Shown in pieces: positions 30,448-39,155 of a DNA stretch of 64,000 nt. How positions within the stretch are numbered: the first letter of the stretch is position 1; every line of letters begins with the position of its first letter. Source of the stretch: Candidatus Syntropharchaeum sp. GTDB taxonomy: Archaea > Halobacteriota > Syntropharchaeia > Syntropharchaeales > Syntropharchaeaceae. The notes below the pieces were generated by a model. That model was not told the origin of the DNA. It saw only the letters and a list, made by a program, of their open reading frames with translations, and did not search any database. Where the stretch lies: positions 1 through 64,000 of the forward strand of contig JAOQII010000001.1 of the NCBI GenBank assembly GCA_026134025.1. Direction: 5' to 3'. The position numbers were made by a program, and so were the translations under genes.

Positions 30448-32740
30448 GCGACCTTGACCATGCTCTGGCAATATCCTCATTTGAGAGCTCAAGAATATCC
30501 TTTCCATCAGACGTTATCACGAGCTTCGAACCTCCAACCTCTCCGATCACTTTTGCTTCTGTTTCTGAGATGAACTTATCAAGGTATTTGCGCTCAACCT
30601 CAAGAACCCATCTTGAGTTTGACTCTGAGAATAAGAGATAATCGGGGCGCATTGAACCCATAACTCCAATATCAACCCTTGCACCGATCATAGAACCGAT
30701 CACCATCTCGGATAGCGAAACCCCAAGTCCACCTTCTGATAGATCGTGGCAGGATACGATCGCACCGGATGCAATTCCATTGAGTATCTGATCCATCAGT
30801 GATCTAAGATGAGTGGGATCTGTTTCTGGAACGAGTCCACCGTCAACACCACGCATCCTTAGGTATGCAGAACCTCCAAGCTCAGATCTGGTCTCGCCAA
30901 GAATACAGAGTGCATTTCCCTCTCTTTTAAGATCTGAGGTTATAACAGAGCGTACGTCATCGATCAGACCCACACCAAGTATCACAGGCGTTGGAGGTAT
31001 TGGGCCCCGGGGTGTCTCATTGTAGAAGCTCACATTTCCCGATACAAACGGCACCCCAAGTCCTTTTGCCATGAATCCAAGTCCTCTACATGCTTCTCTA
31101 AAAGTGCCCATCCGATCTGGTTTTTCAGGATTTCCAAAGTTAAGGCAATCTGCAAATGAGTGTATACGTCCGCCGACCGCTGTGATATTTCTACAAACCT
31201 CATCGATCGCAGAAGCAGCGCCCCAGAATGGATCAAGCTTTGTGAGTGCAGGATTTACATCAGATGCAATCACAAGTCCCCTGAATGAGTCTTCGACCGG
31301 TTTTATCACCGCTGCATCCTGATGTGTCTCATATCCCAATCTACCCTCGATCGGTTTGAGGATCGTGGCACCTCGCACCTCGTGGTCATACATGTGGATT
31401 ATCGAGGCACGACTACAGATATTTGCTGAGGATAAAAGTCCGAGAAGTGTCTCTCCATAATCATCGGGTTCATCGAGCAGAAGCTCTGCGCCAGATGCGG
31501 TTGTGTGCCCCTCAATAACGGCACATTCACGCTCATAAACAGGGGGCGTCGTTAGAAGATCGAGATCCAGATCGAGTATCATCTCGCCGTTATACCAGAT
31601 TATAAGCTTTCGCTGTGGGATTGCACCACCAACAAGCGTTGCCTCAAGGTCCCACTTATCAAATATCTCAAATACTTTCTCCACGTTGGAGGGAGGAACT
31701 GCGAGCATGAATCGTTCCTGTGATTCTGAGACCCAGATTTCCCATGGCGAAAGCCCCTCTTCTTTAAGCGGCACATGATCAAGTACAATCTGTGCACCAC
31801 ATCCACCTGAATTTGCCATCTCGGTCACAACACAGGATAAACCCCCACCACCGAGATCCTTCATACCATGCAACAGTCCCAGCTCGTTTACCTCAAGGCA
31901 TGCGTGAATCAGTGGTTCTTTTGTGATTGGATCGCCAAGTTGAACCGATCCTATCGACGTCTCCTCAGAACTCGAATCAAGTTCACAAGATGCAAATGTC
32001 ACACCGTGAATCCCATCTCGACCGGTCCTGCCACCAACAAGTATCAATGCATCCCCTGGTTCTTTCACCGCGCTTCTTATGATATTCTCACGTCTCGCGA
32101 TGCCCACACACCCCACATTGACGAGGCAGTTGCCGATATAACCCTCATCAAAGTACACCATTCCTGCCACGGTCGGTATTCCAACCCGGTTCCCGTAATC
32201 ACTGATTCCCGCAACAACCCTTGATAGAAGGTACTTTGGATGTTTGACGCCAGGTGGAACTCTCTCATAATCAAGATCAAGGGGACCAAAGAAGAGTGGA
32301 TCGATGAGGGCGACAGGTTGTGCTCCCATACAGACAACATCCCGCAGGATTCCACCGATACCTGTTGCAGCTCCACCATAAGGTTCTATCGCAGATGGAT
32401 GGTTGTGAGATTCAAGAGCAAGGACGTAAGCATGATCTTTATCAAATTCAACGACACCTGCATCTTCTGATATGATGAGGATATTCTGGGGAGCTTCAAT
32501 TCCAAAGATGAACTCTTCAAGTGTCGATCTTGAGCTTTTATAACAGCAATGTTCAGACCAGTTCTGGGCGATCGACTGAAGTTCTATATCACGAGGATTT
32601 CTATTTCTATCTTTAAAATAAGACTGTATCCGCCGCATCTCATCAAGACTCAGGGCAAGCCCAAGTTCATCGCTTATCTTCACAAGCTCGTCATCCGATG
32701 CTTCATTCAATCTGATCTCTTTTATGTAGTCGGGCATCAC
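30440..32740 (-). CDS. purL: Phosphoribosylformylglycinamidine synthase subunit PurL
   Basis: NWSEHCCYKSSR, ALESHNHPSAIEPYGGAATGIGGILRDV. Confidence 0.97.
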   Translation of the reverse strand: MMPDYIKEIRLNEASDDELVKISDELGLALSLDEMRRIQSYFKDRNRNPRDIELQSIAQNWSEHCCYKSSRSTLEEFIFGIEAPQNILIISEDAGVVEFDKDHAYVLALESHNHPSAIEPYGGAATGIGGILRDVVCMGAQPVALIDPLFFGPLDLDYERVPPGVKHPKYLLSRVVAGISDYGNRVGIPTVAGMVYFDEGYIGNCLVNVGCVGIARRENIIRSAVKEPGDALILVGGRTGRDGIHGVTFASCELDSSSEETSIGSVQLGDPITKEPLIHACLEVNELGLLHGMKDLGGGGLSCVVTEMANSGGCGAQIVLDHVPLKEEGLSPWEIWVSESQERFMLAVPPSNVEKVFEIFDKWDLEATLVGGAIPQRKLIIWYNGEMILDLDLDLLTTPPVYERECAVIEGHTTASGAELLLDEPDDYGETLLGLLSSANICSRASIIHMYDHEVRGATILKPIEGRLGYETHQDAAVIKPVEDSFRGLVIASDVNPALTKLDPFWGAASAIDEVCRNITAVGGRIHSFADCLNFGNPEKPDRMGTFREACRGLGFMAKGLGVPFVSGNVSFYNETPRGPIPPTPVILGVGLIDDVRSVITSDLKREGNALCILGETRSELGGSAYLRMRGVDGGLVPETDPTHLRSLMDQILNGIASGAIVSCHDLSEGGLGVSLSEMVIGSMIGARVDIGVMGSMRPDYLLFSESNSRWVLEVERKYLDKFISETEAKVIGEVGGSKLVITSDGKDILELSNEDIARAWSRSLI

Positions 32741-32762
32741 ACATCATTAGATCTCCACCCTT

Positions 32763-33719
32763 TTAAAGGTGGCGAATCGATCTTGTGAGAATTAAAAGAA
32801 TGAGAATCGCTCCAAAAATCTCAAAGCCAGGTTGTGCAGGTGTTTGCCCGCTGCTACCACTCGTTGAGCCAGATGATGATGAACCAGAGCCACTTGTCCC
32901 CTCTTCTCTGATTACAACATCTTCAAGTTCGCCGATCCTGATCGTGGTGTTTCCAGGTTCGTTGCCGAGCGTTTCATCGTTAAGCGTGAAAGTAACCTCT
33001 GCTTCTTCGCCATGGTCTAATCTGATGGTGCTGGTAGATTCAACCTCAGTACCATCCACCATCAGATAGACCCTCTCATCTTTCCAGTTACCTTTCCCCC
33101 CAAGATTGGTAACATTAACCTTGACTGTCACGCTCGATCCAACCGTTGATGGGTTTGGATCGATGGTGAGATCGGAATACTGGTAATTGGTTGGTGGGTA
33201 TAGCGTTGCCCCTTTCTCTGCATATACCGTGATGTAAGGTGTTCTCCCAATTACCCTGCCTCCTGCATTGTTATCTTTTGCTGTAATCCTGAATCTGTAT
33301 TCTCCCTGAAGATCTTCATCTGATGATATACCAAATGAGATGGTCGCGTATGTTCGCTTTGTCTGTGATTTATCATCGTTTGTCATGTAACTTGATGATG
33401 CGCTCGCTGTGAAGCTCTGTCCAGGAGGGTCGGGTGGTTTTGTACCGACGAGTTCAAAGCTTATTGATGGTTTGTATTCATCCGTATTCAGATCTCTCGA
33501 GGTGGTTCCGCTTGCCTCTACATAGATCTTCACCGTGGATCCAAGCGGAAAGTGATCGTTGTAATGTGCTGAGTAGTTTTTATAGCCATAGACATCTGTG
33601 CAGACAACCGCAACAACTCCACCGTCTCCAACTATTCTATCTGATGCCGCGGCAGGTATCTGTGCCATCAGCAGGAGGATACCCAGACCGAAGATAATTG
33701 TATGATATTTTGTGACCAT
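32763..33719 (-). CDS. Secreted CARDB-like protein with PGF-CTERM-like sorting tail
   Basis: Signal peptide; SDLTIDPNPSTVGSSVTVKVNVTNLGGKGNWKDERVYLMVDG; Ser/Gly linker then QPGFEIFGAILILLILTRSIRHL. Confidence 0.72.
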   Translation of the reverse strand: MVTKYHTIIFGLGILLLMAQIPAAASDRIVGDGGVVAVVCTDVYGYKNYSAHYNDHFPLGSTVKIYVEASGTTSRDLNTDEYKPSISFELVGTKPPDPPGQSFTASASSSYMTNDDKSQTKRTYATISFGISSDEDLQGEYRFRITAKDNNAGGRVIGRTPYITVYAEKGATLYPPTNYQYSDLTIDPNPSTVGSSVTVKVNVTNLGGKGNWKDERVYLMVDGTEVESTSTIRLDHGEEAEVTFTLNDETLGNEPGNTTIRIGELEDVVIREEGTSGSGSSSSGSTSGSSGQTPAQPGFEIFGAILILLILTRSIRHL

Positions 33720-33871
33720 GATCTCACCATGTAAATATAAAGTTGCACTTTACATATAATATATGTTTCTATTTATGAAAATAAAATATCTAAATATTGA
33801 GTATTTTATTGATAACATAAATTTGATGATTGCAGTAATAGATATAACCAATGAGGAGAAGGTATATATTT

Positions 33872-34185
33872 GCGGGCTAGTCCGGGGTGTTCGACGTGCC
33901 CTGTAACTCGAAATCGTCGATATGCGAGGGACGAAGCTCCGGGAAGACGTTGTTTCTGCCACTTCAGCCTGGATCTCCAACAATGAGATCTCGTCCTGTA
34001 GGGCTGGCGGTGAGATGGTGGCTAACCGGAGGGTTTGTCATCACTTTTCGCCAGGGAGATCGGTCGAGGCCCGGAAGGGAGCAGGCTTACCTTGGACGTT
34101 CGGCGCTTACGGGGGTGCGAGATCGAGGCGGAATCCAGTCAAACTGGGTGGCGGAACAGCGGCGACCTGGGGCGTGCCCGCTTTC
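33872..34185 (+). ncRNA. ffs: Archaeal signal recognition particle (7S) RNA
   Basis: 5' GCGGGC pairs with 3' GCCCGC (34176-34181); GTTCGACGTGCCCTGTAACTCGAAATCG; S-domain GAGGCCCGGAAGGGAGCAGGC. Confidence 0.92.
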
Positions 34186-34253
34186 GTCCATCATAAAAAA
34201 AGTCTTAAATAAATCGTGATATAAATATAAGAATGAGATAAATGTGGTATGAG

Positions 34254-34338
34254 GTCGGGATAGCCCAGCGGCCTAAGGCGGTGGATTGCTAATCCATTGT
34301 CCCATCGGGACACGAGGGTTCGAATCCCTCTCCCGACG
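34254..34338 (+). tRNA. tRNA-Ser (anticodon GCT), long variable arm
   Basis: GTCGGGA...TCCCGAC acceptor stem, GGATTGCTAATCC anticodon arm, GGTTCGAATCC T-arm. Confidence 0.95.
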
Positions 34339-34343
34339 TCGGA

Positions 34344-34856
34344 GTGTGTATAAATATGGACAGGGAAGTATTAGAAAACCCGGTTGTATATAAGTACTTC
34401 AAGAGCCTGATCGGTGATGATGGATTAAAGGTGCTTGAAGTGATACCTGATAGCGAGATAACGGATGAAAGGATAACCGAACTCGTTGGTCTTGACCTGA
34501 ATACAGTGCGAAGAACACTTTATATCCTGTATGAAAGTAGATTGATGAAATATCGACGAGAGAAGAGCGAAAACAGCGGCTGGCTCACATATTACTGGCA
34601 GATTAAGGTTGACGAACTCGATCGTGTAATAAACGATGAAATCGAGAAACTCAAAAAGATTTTAGAGCAGAAACTTGAGTTTGAAGATAGTAATGTCTTT
34701 TATTCATGTAAATACCATTCAGTAAGGTTTGTATTTGATGATGCAGCGCAATTTGGTTTTAAATGTCCCTACTGTGAAGAGTCGCTTGATTATGAGGATA
34801 ACAGTTTAGTGATCGATGCGATTAAACGTAAGCTATCTGAATTGGGAAGTTTTTGA
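34344..34856 (+). CDS. tfe: Transcription initiation factor E alpha (TFE)
   Basis: N-terminal wHTH (LVGLDLNTVRRTLYILYESRLMKYRREKSE..GWLTYYW), C-terminal zinc-ribbon-like region (FYSCKYHSVRFVFDDAAQFGFKCPYCEESL). Confidence 0.92.
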   Translation: MCINMDREVLENPVVYKYFKSLIGDDGLKVLEVIPDSEITDERITELVGLDLNTVRRTLYILYESRLMKYRREKSENSGWLTYYWQIKVDELDRVINDEIEKLKKILEQKLEFEDSNVFYSCKYHSVRFVFDDAAQFGFKCPYCEESLDYEDNSLVIDAIKRKLSELGSF

Positions 34857-35864
34857 GTGAACAGAGATGTTTGCCTCGAGATCTTGCGAAATGCTGGGTG
34901 TAATAGTGAAGTAATACAGCATTCGGTCGCTGTAGCGGATCTGGCGCTTGAGATATGCGATACGCGATGGAAGGATCTGGCAGATCATGAACTTATCGAG
35001 GCTGGCGCACTGCTGCACGATATAGGAAGATCGAGAACCCAGGGAATTCATCATGCCGTGGTTGGGGCAGCAATCGGGCGGGAACTCGGGCTTGATCCAC
35101 GACTTGTTCTGATAATAGAGCGGCATATCGGAGCAGGCATAACCCAGGATGAGGCAGAAGCATTAGGACTTCCTGCAAAGGATTATATACCGGAGACGAT
35201 CGAAGAGAAGATCGTTGCACACGCTGATAACCTCGTGGATGGCACAGATAGGATCACGTTCGATGAACGGATCAGACAGGTAGAGGAGAAACTCACGGCA
35301 TCGCACGTCAATCGAATGATCAAGCTTCACAACGAGGTCTGTGGCAGAGAACCCGATATCGCGATTTTCTGGGGTTTTGCAAATATAAAAGATGTGAAGT
35401 ACCTGATGAACGAGATTTCGAAGCTCGAACAGGATCATAATCTTGCTATACAGATTGTTGGTGCAGCATTTGTGGCAGGTGAGGGGCACGTAATATCAGC
35501 GGTTAAGAAAGCGATCCGTTCGATAAGGGAGGAAAAGGCGATCGCATCCAATCTGGGTCTCGAAATTCTTCTATATCTTGCTGGAACGCGTAATATCAGC
35601 AAAGCCCTGAAAATCGGAGTTAAAGAGGGTAGAAGCGATGTTGTGGTGTTGATCATCGGTGATACAATCGAGGATGGTATTAAGGAGAAAGTCTTTGAAC
35701 TTCTCTCATTTGAGCCTTCTGCCATTGCAAGCTTTGACGAGGGTAGAAGGAATCGTTTAATAGAATTTTTTGAGATAACAGCAGAAGAACTTGCCTCTGT
35801 GGGTGAGAATAAGCTCGAAAAGCTTGTAATGGAACGAGTTGCACTCCTCGATCTGACTAAATGA
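34857..35864 (+). CDS. Fusion of HD-domain phosphohydrolase and KEOPS subunit Cgi121
   Basis: N-term HSVAVADLALEI...GALLHDIGRSRT...HHAVVGA (HD). C-term IQIVGAAFVAGEGHVISAVKKAIRSIREEKAIASNLGLEILLYLAGTRNISKALKIGVKEGRSDVVVLI...LEKLVMERVALLDL (Cgi121-like). Confidence 0.87.
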   Translation: MNRDVCLEILRNAGCNSEVIQHSVAVADLALEICDTRWKDLADHELIEAGALLHDIGRSRTQGIHHAVVGAAIGRELGLDPRLVLIIERHIGAGITQDEAEALGLPAKDYIPETIEEKIVAHADNLVDGTDRITFDERIRQVEEKLTASHVNRMIKLHNEVCGREPDIAIFWGFANIKDVKYLMNEISKLEQDHNLAIQIVGAAFVAGEGHVISAVKKAIRSIREEKAIASNLGLEILLYLAGTRNISKALKIGVKEGRSDVVVLIIGDTIEDGIKEKVFELLSFEPSAIASFDEGRRNRLIEFFEITAEELASVGENKLEKLVMERVALLDLTK

Positions 35865-36006
35865 AAATTTCGAAATTTAACAATATGGATATTAAATTAA
35901 ATTTCGTTAGAGTTAACAAAAAAATCGATGATAACCCTGCAAAAGCTTTACAGAAACTTTTCCCTGTAGATATATTTAAATACCTGTATGTTCAAAGGGT
36001 TGTTAA

Positions 36007-36063
36007 GGAGATTTGGCATCCATCCATCCCCTCAGTATTTGTTTTGCGGTGCCAAATTTCTCC
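36007..36063. other. Imperfect hairpin GGAGATTTGGCA/TGCCAAATTTCTCC between convergent genes, with TATA-like TATATTTAAA upstream
   Basis: Left arm 36007-36020, right arm 36050-36063; TATATTTAAA at 35971-35980. Confidence 0.5.
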
Positions 36064-36088
36064 TATCTTTATCTGGATGTGAATATTT

Positions 36089-36466
36089 TTATCCTATCAG
36101 AACCGCGTTTATGACACCGTCCTGCCCCGGTCTCCCGGTCACAACCGCATCACCAAGTTCTGTCTTTATCACAGCACCTCGGGTTATGATGTTACGCCTT
36201 ACATAGTGCGGGTTTGCCGGGTTATCGACCACCGTCTCGATCTTTGCCTTCTGAGTCTTACCACTCGTTTTATCTGTTACATTTGCATATAAACCTCTAA
36301 AAAGCTTGACCTTTCTGTTTCCACCACGAACCCGCTGTACTTTTTTTCTCTCCTCTCCAATATGGGTGGTGGTGCTCGGTCTCCCAATCTCAAACTTCTT
36401 CTTACCACAACTTCGCTTGTATCTGCCACCTGATGGCTTTCGTTGTGATCTACCCTGCCACTTCAT
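36089..36466 (-). CDS. rps8e: Ribosomal protein S8e
   Basis: [57 protein letters not shown]. Confidence 0.97.
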   Translation of the reverse strand: MKWQGRSQRKPSGGRYKRSCGKKKFEIGRPSTTTHIGEERKKVQRVRGGNRKVKLFRGLYANVTDKTSGKTQKAKIETVVDNPANPHYVRRNIITRGAVIKTELGDAVVTGRPGQDGVINAVLIG

Positions 36467-36577
36467 AATAAATCTCCGTTTATACCGACTGTGAGGGTAT
36501 ATTTAATAGTTTGTATGAGACGTTTTATAAGGTTGCAGGAGAAGTATAAAGGTGATCAGGACGCGAGGTATCATAAG

Positions 36578-37417
36578 ATGGTCGAGCAGAGATCAATAAC
36601 CAGGGAACTTGTTCTTTTATTTGAAGAGCATGAGAAGGAACTCATCGATCTATGGATGACGAAGATGAAGCAGCTCAAACTCATCAAAGGGCTTTCAGAT
36701 GATGAACGGGAGCAGGAGTTTAGAAATATATATCGTGCAAGTCTTAGCGCGTTCAAAACAGGAGATTACAGCGAGGTTGAGAACTATACAAGCAAGATAG
36801 CAAAGCGAGGCGCGCTGCAAGGCATACCGGTAGACGAGATTCTCTTAAGTTTCCTGAAGCTTCGTGATGTGCGCCTCAGAAAACTGTTCATAACCTACCA
36901 GGGCGATCTCGCAAAGCTTCTTGAGGCGCTCGACTGCTTTGAGAAAGTCTCAAACAGGATCTTCTCAATCTTTGTTCTGGCACTGATAAGAGAGCGAGAG
37001 GAGACGATTCATGAGCAGCAGCGCGCCTTGCTTGAACTCTCAACACCCGTACTCCAGCTTCGGGATGAGGCACTGGTGGTCCCATTGATCGGCGTGATCG
37101 ATTCAGAAAGGGCATCGAGGATCGTGGAAGAGCTGCTTCAAAGAATCGTTGAGACGCAGGCCTCGGTTGTTGTGATGGATATGACTGGTGTTCCTATCAT
37201 CGATACAGCGGTCGCAAACCACATACTAAAAACCGTACAGGCTTCAAAGCTCCTTGGGGCTGAGACGATACTCACAGGAATAAGTCCTGCAAATGCACAG
37301 ACGATCGTAACGCTGGGAATTGACCTTTCCATGATTCGTACGAGAAGCACGCTTCGAGAAGGGATCAAATTAATGCATACAATGCTTGGATTGGAAATTC
37401 GAAGGAGGGATGAGTAA
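36578..37417 (+). CDS. rsbR: RsbR-like stressosome scaffold (N-terminal sensor + STAS domain)
   Basis: Helical N-terminus; STAS VVMDMTGVPIIDTAVANHILKTVQASKLLGAETILTGISPANAQTIVTLGIDLS with both phospho-Thr contexts. Confidence 0.9.
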   Translation: MVEQRSITRELVLLFEEHEKELIDLWMTKMKQLKLIKGLSDDEREQEFRNIYRASLSAFKTGDYSEVENYTSKIAKRGALQGIPVDEILLSFLKLRDVRLRKLFITYQGDLAKLLEALDCFEKVSNRIFSIFVLALIREREETIHEQQRALLELSTPVLQLRDEALVVPLIGVIDSERASRIVEELLQRIVETQASVVVMDMTGVPIIDTAVANHILKTVQASKLLGAETILTGISPANAQTIVTLGIDLSMIRTRSTLREGIKLMHTMLGLEIRRRDE

Positions 37418-37773
37418 TGATTATTCCGATACTCAAGATCGGTGATGTACTGATCGTAACACTTCAGAGTGAGCTTACTGATCGTGAGGTTGAGGAACTG
37501 AGCCACGACATCCTTGATAAGATAAATAAAGTCGGGGCAGAAGGGGTTATAATCGATATAACCGCCCTAAAAGTCGTTGACAGTTTCATGGCGAGATCCC
37601 TCAATTCGATAGCAAGTGCTGCGACACTGCTCGGTTCAGAGGTTGTCGTGGTTGGCATCCAGCCAGCAGTTGCACTGACGCTCGTGGAACTGGGGCTCAG
37701 GGTAAGCTGGGGCGTCAAGACCGCACTGAACCTTGAGAAAGGACTTGAGATCCTCAAGAAGGAGCGAGCTTAA
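37417..37773 (+). CDS. rsbS: RsbS-like STAS-domain protein
   Basis: ILKIGDVLIVTLQSELTDREVEELSHDIL...GVIIDITALKVVDSFMARSLNSIASAATLLGSEVVVVGIQPAVALTLVELGL. Confidence 0.92.
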   Translation: MIIPILKIGDVLIVTLQSELTDREVEELSHDILDKINKVGAEGVIIDITALKVVDSFMARSLNSIASAATLLGSEVVVVGIQPAVALTLVELGLRVSWGVKTALNLEKGLEILKKERA

Positions 37774-37786
37774 GTGAGGATTAAGG

Positions 37787-38185
37787 ATGGACGAACAGAT
37801 GATCGAAGTGAAGAATGATACTGACATAATTCGTGTAAGGCGTATTGTTCGAGAGATGGCAGTTGAGATCGGATTTGGAGAGCTCGATCAGACACGAATT
37901 ATAACCGCGATCTCGGAGCTTACCCGCAACATAATCGTTCATGCAAGTTCTGGAAAAGTTTTGATCAAGGAAGTTCAGAAAACCGGGAAGAGAGGTATTG
38001 AGATTACCTGTGCAGACGAAGGACCTGGAATCGTTGATATCGAGCTGGCACTCAAGGATGGTTATACAACGTCAGGCGGTCTCGGGATCGGGATGACCGG
38101 GGCGAGGCGGTTGATGGATGAGTTTAAGGTGGAATCTGTCGTAGGAAGTGGCACCACGGTGATCGTGAAGAAATGGATGAAGTGA
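37787..38185 (+). CDS. rsbT: RsbT-like serine/threonine kinase (GHKL fold)
   Basis: TAISELTRNIIVHASSGKV...ITCADEGPGIVDIELALKDGYTTSGGLGIGMTGARRLMDEF. Confidence 0.92.
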   Translation: MDEQMIEVKNDTDIIRVRRIVREMAVEIGFGELDQTRIITAISELTRNIIVHASSGKVLIKEVQKTGKRGIEITCADEGPGIVDIELALKDGYTTSGGLGIGMTGARRLMDEFKVESVVGSGTTVIVKKWMK

Positions 38186-38757
38186 AGCTGGGTGTTGCAA
38201 CGCGCCCAACTTTGGGTTACGTTGAAAATGGGGACGGATACTTCATTGAGCGGTGGGATGATAAACTATTTCTTGCGGTATTCGATGGTCTTGGGCATGG
38301 TTCGGTAGCAGCAAAAGCATCAGAAATTTGTCTTACTACACTTAAGAAGACCTATACAAAGGACCTACCCACGATCTTCAGCGTCTGCGATCATGAACTT
38401 AAGCGGACAAGGGGGGTTGTTATGGGTATCGCCCTCATCGATCTCTCAAGACGCGCTTTAAAATATGCTGGCGTGGGCAACATCACAACGAAAGTTATGG
38501 GACCTCGGCAAAGTACGCATCTCATCTCGATGGATGGAATTGTGGGATACAACCTTCCAAGGATCAGGATCTTTCCATACCAGCTCGAGAGAGGAGATCT
38601 TCTCATAATGCACTCAGATGGGATCTCATCCACAAGCCTCTCAAAGTACCCGCGCGAAAGGATGAGAAATTTTGACCCCCAGCGTGTTGCAGACGAGGTC
38701 CTGAATGGCTATGCTAAAAAAGAAGATGATGCGACGATACTGATCGCCCATATCTGA
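38173..38757 (+). CDS. rsbX: RsbX-like PP2C/SpoIIE-type phosphatase
   Basis: LAVFDGLGHGSVAAKASEICL...RGDLLIMHSDGISS...KKEDDATILIAHI; overlaps rsbT. Confidence 0.88.
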   Translation: MDEVKLGVATRPTLGYVENGDGYFIERWDDKLFLAVFDGLGHGSVAAKASEICLTTLKKTYTKDLPTIFSVCDHELKRTRGVVMGIALIDLSRRALKYAGVGNITTKVMGPRQSTHLISMDGIVGYNLPRIRIFPYQLERGDLLIMHSDGISSTSLSKYPRERMRNFDPQRVADEVLNGYAKKEDDATILIAHI

Positions 38758-38759
38758 AA

Positions 38760-38800
38760 CTGATCATAGACCCTGATCATCGTGGTGAGTACCTTTATAT
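38760..38800 (+). promoter_or_regulatory. Tandem CTGATCAT elements followed by a TATA-like box (CTTTATATA)
   Basis: CTGATCAT at 38760-38767 and 38773-38780; CTTTATATA about 38792-38800. Confidence 0.55.
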
Positions 38801-38856
38801 AGAAGTGCATCAAGAAAGTATGCTATGCTTCAGGTGATATAGAGGAGGTAGAAAAA

Positions 38857-39153
38857 ATGAGTAAGTGGTTATGGCCCCAACCAAACAAGAAAAATTGGCT
38901 CGTCATCACAGATGAGAAGAAAGGAACGATAAAAGTATACAACGAGAAAGGCGAACTTTTGACCGATAAAACAAACCTGAGTGAAGTTGTGGTGAAACTG
39001 ATCGAGAAGAACTTCTTTGATACAGTCGGTGTAAAGCTCTCTGAACTTGGTGAACCTCTAAACCCCGCAATGGAAGGTTTTGAAAGGGAAGAAGAGAGCA
39101 AAGAGACTGTAAAGAAATCTGGCTTCAAAGAGCCGGATCCGATGTTTGCTTGA
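38857..39153 (+). CDS. Uncharacterised small protein, 98 aa
   Basis: SD GAGGAGGT upstream; MSKWLWPQPNKKNWLVITDEKKGTIKVYNEKGELLTDK... Confidence 0.7.
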   Translation: MSKWLWPQPNKKNWLVITDEKKGTIKVYNEKGELLTDKTNLSEVVVKLIEKNFFDTVGVKLSELGEPLNPAMEGFEREEESKETVKKSGFKEPDPMFA

Positions 39154-39155
39154 TA

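Noticed and set aside
33887-34219. Plus-strand ORFs of 110 and 96 aa
   Set aside because: They lie inside the SRP RNA, whose conserved structure explains the region.
34857-35126. Minus-strand ORFs opposite HD-cgi121 (34833..35126, 34993..35220)
   Set aside because: Shadow ORFs of a strongly supported plus-strand gene.
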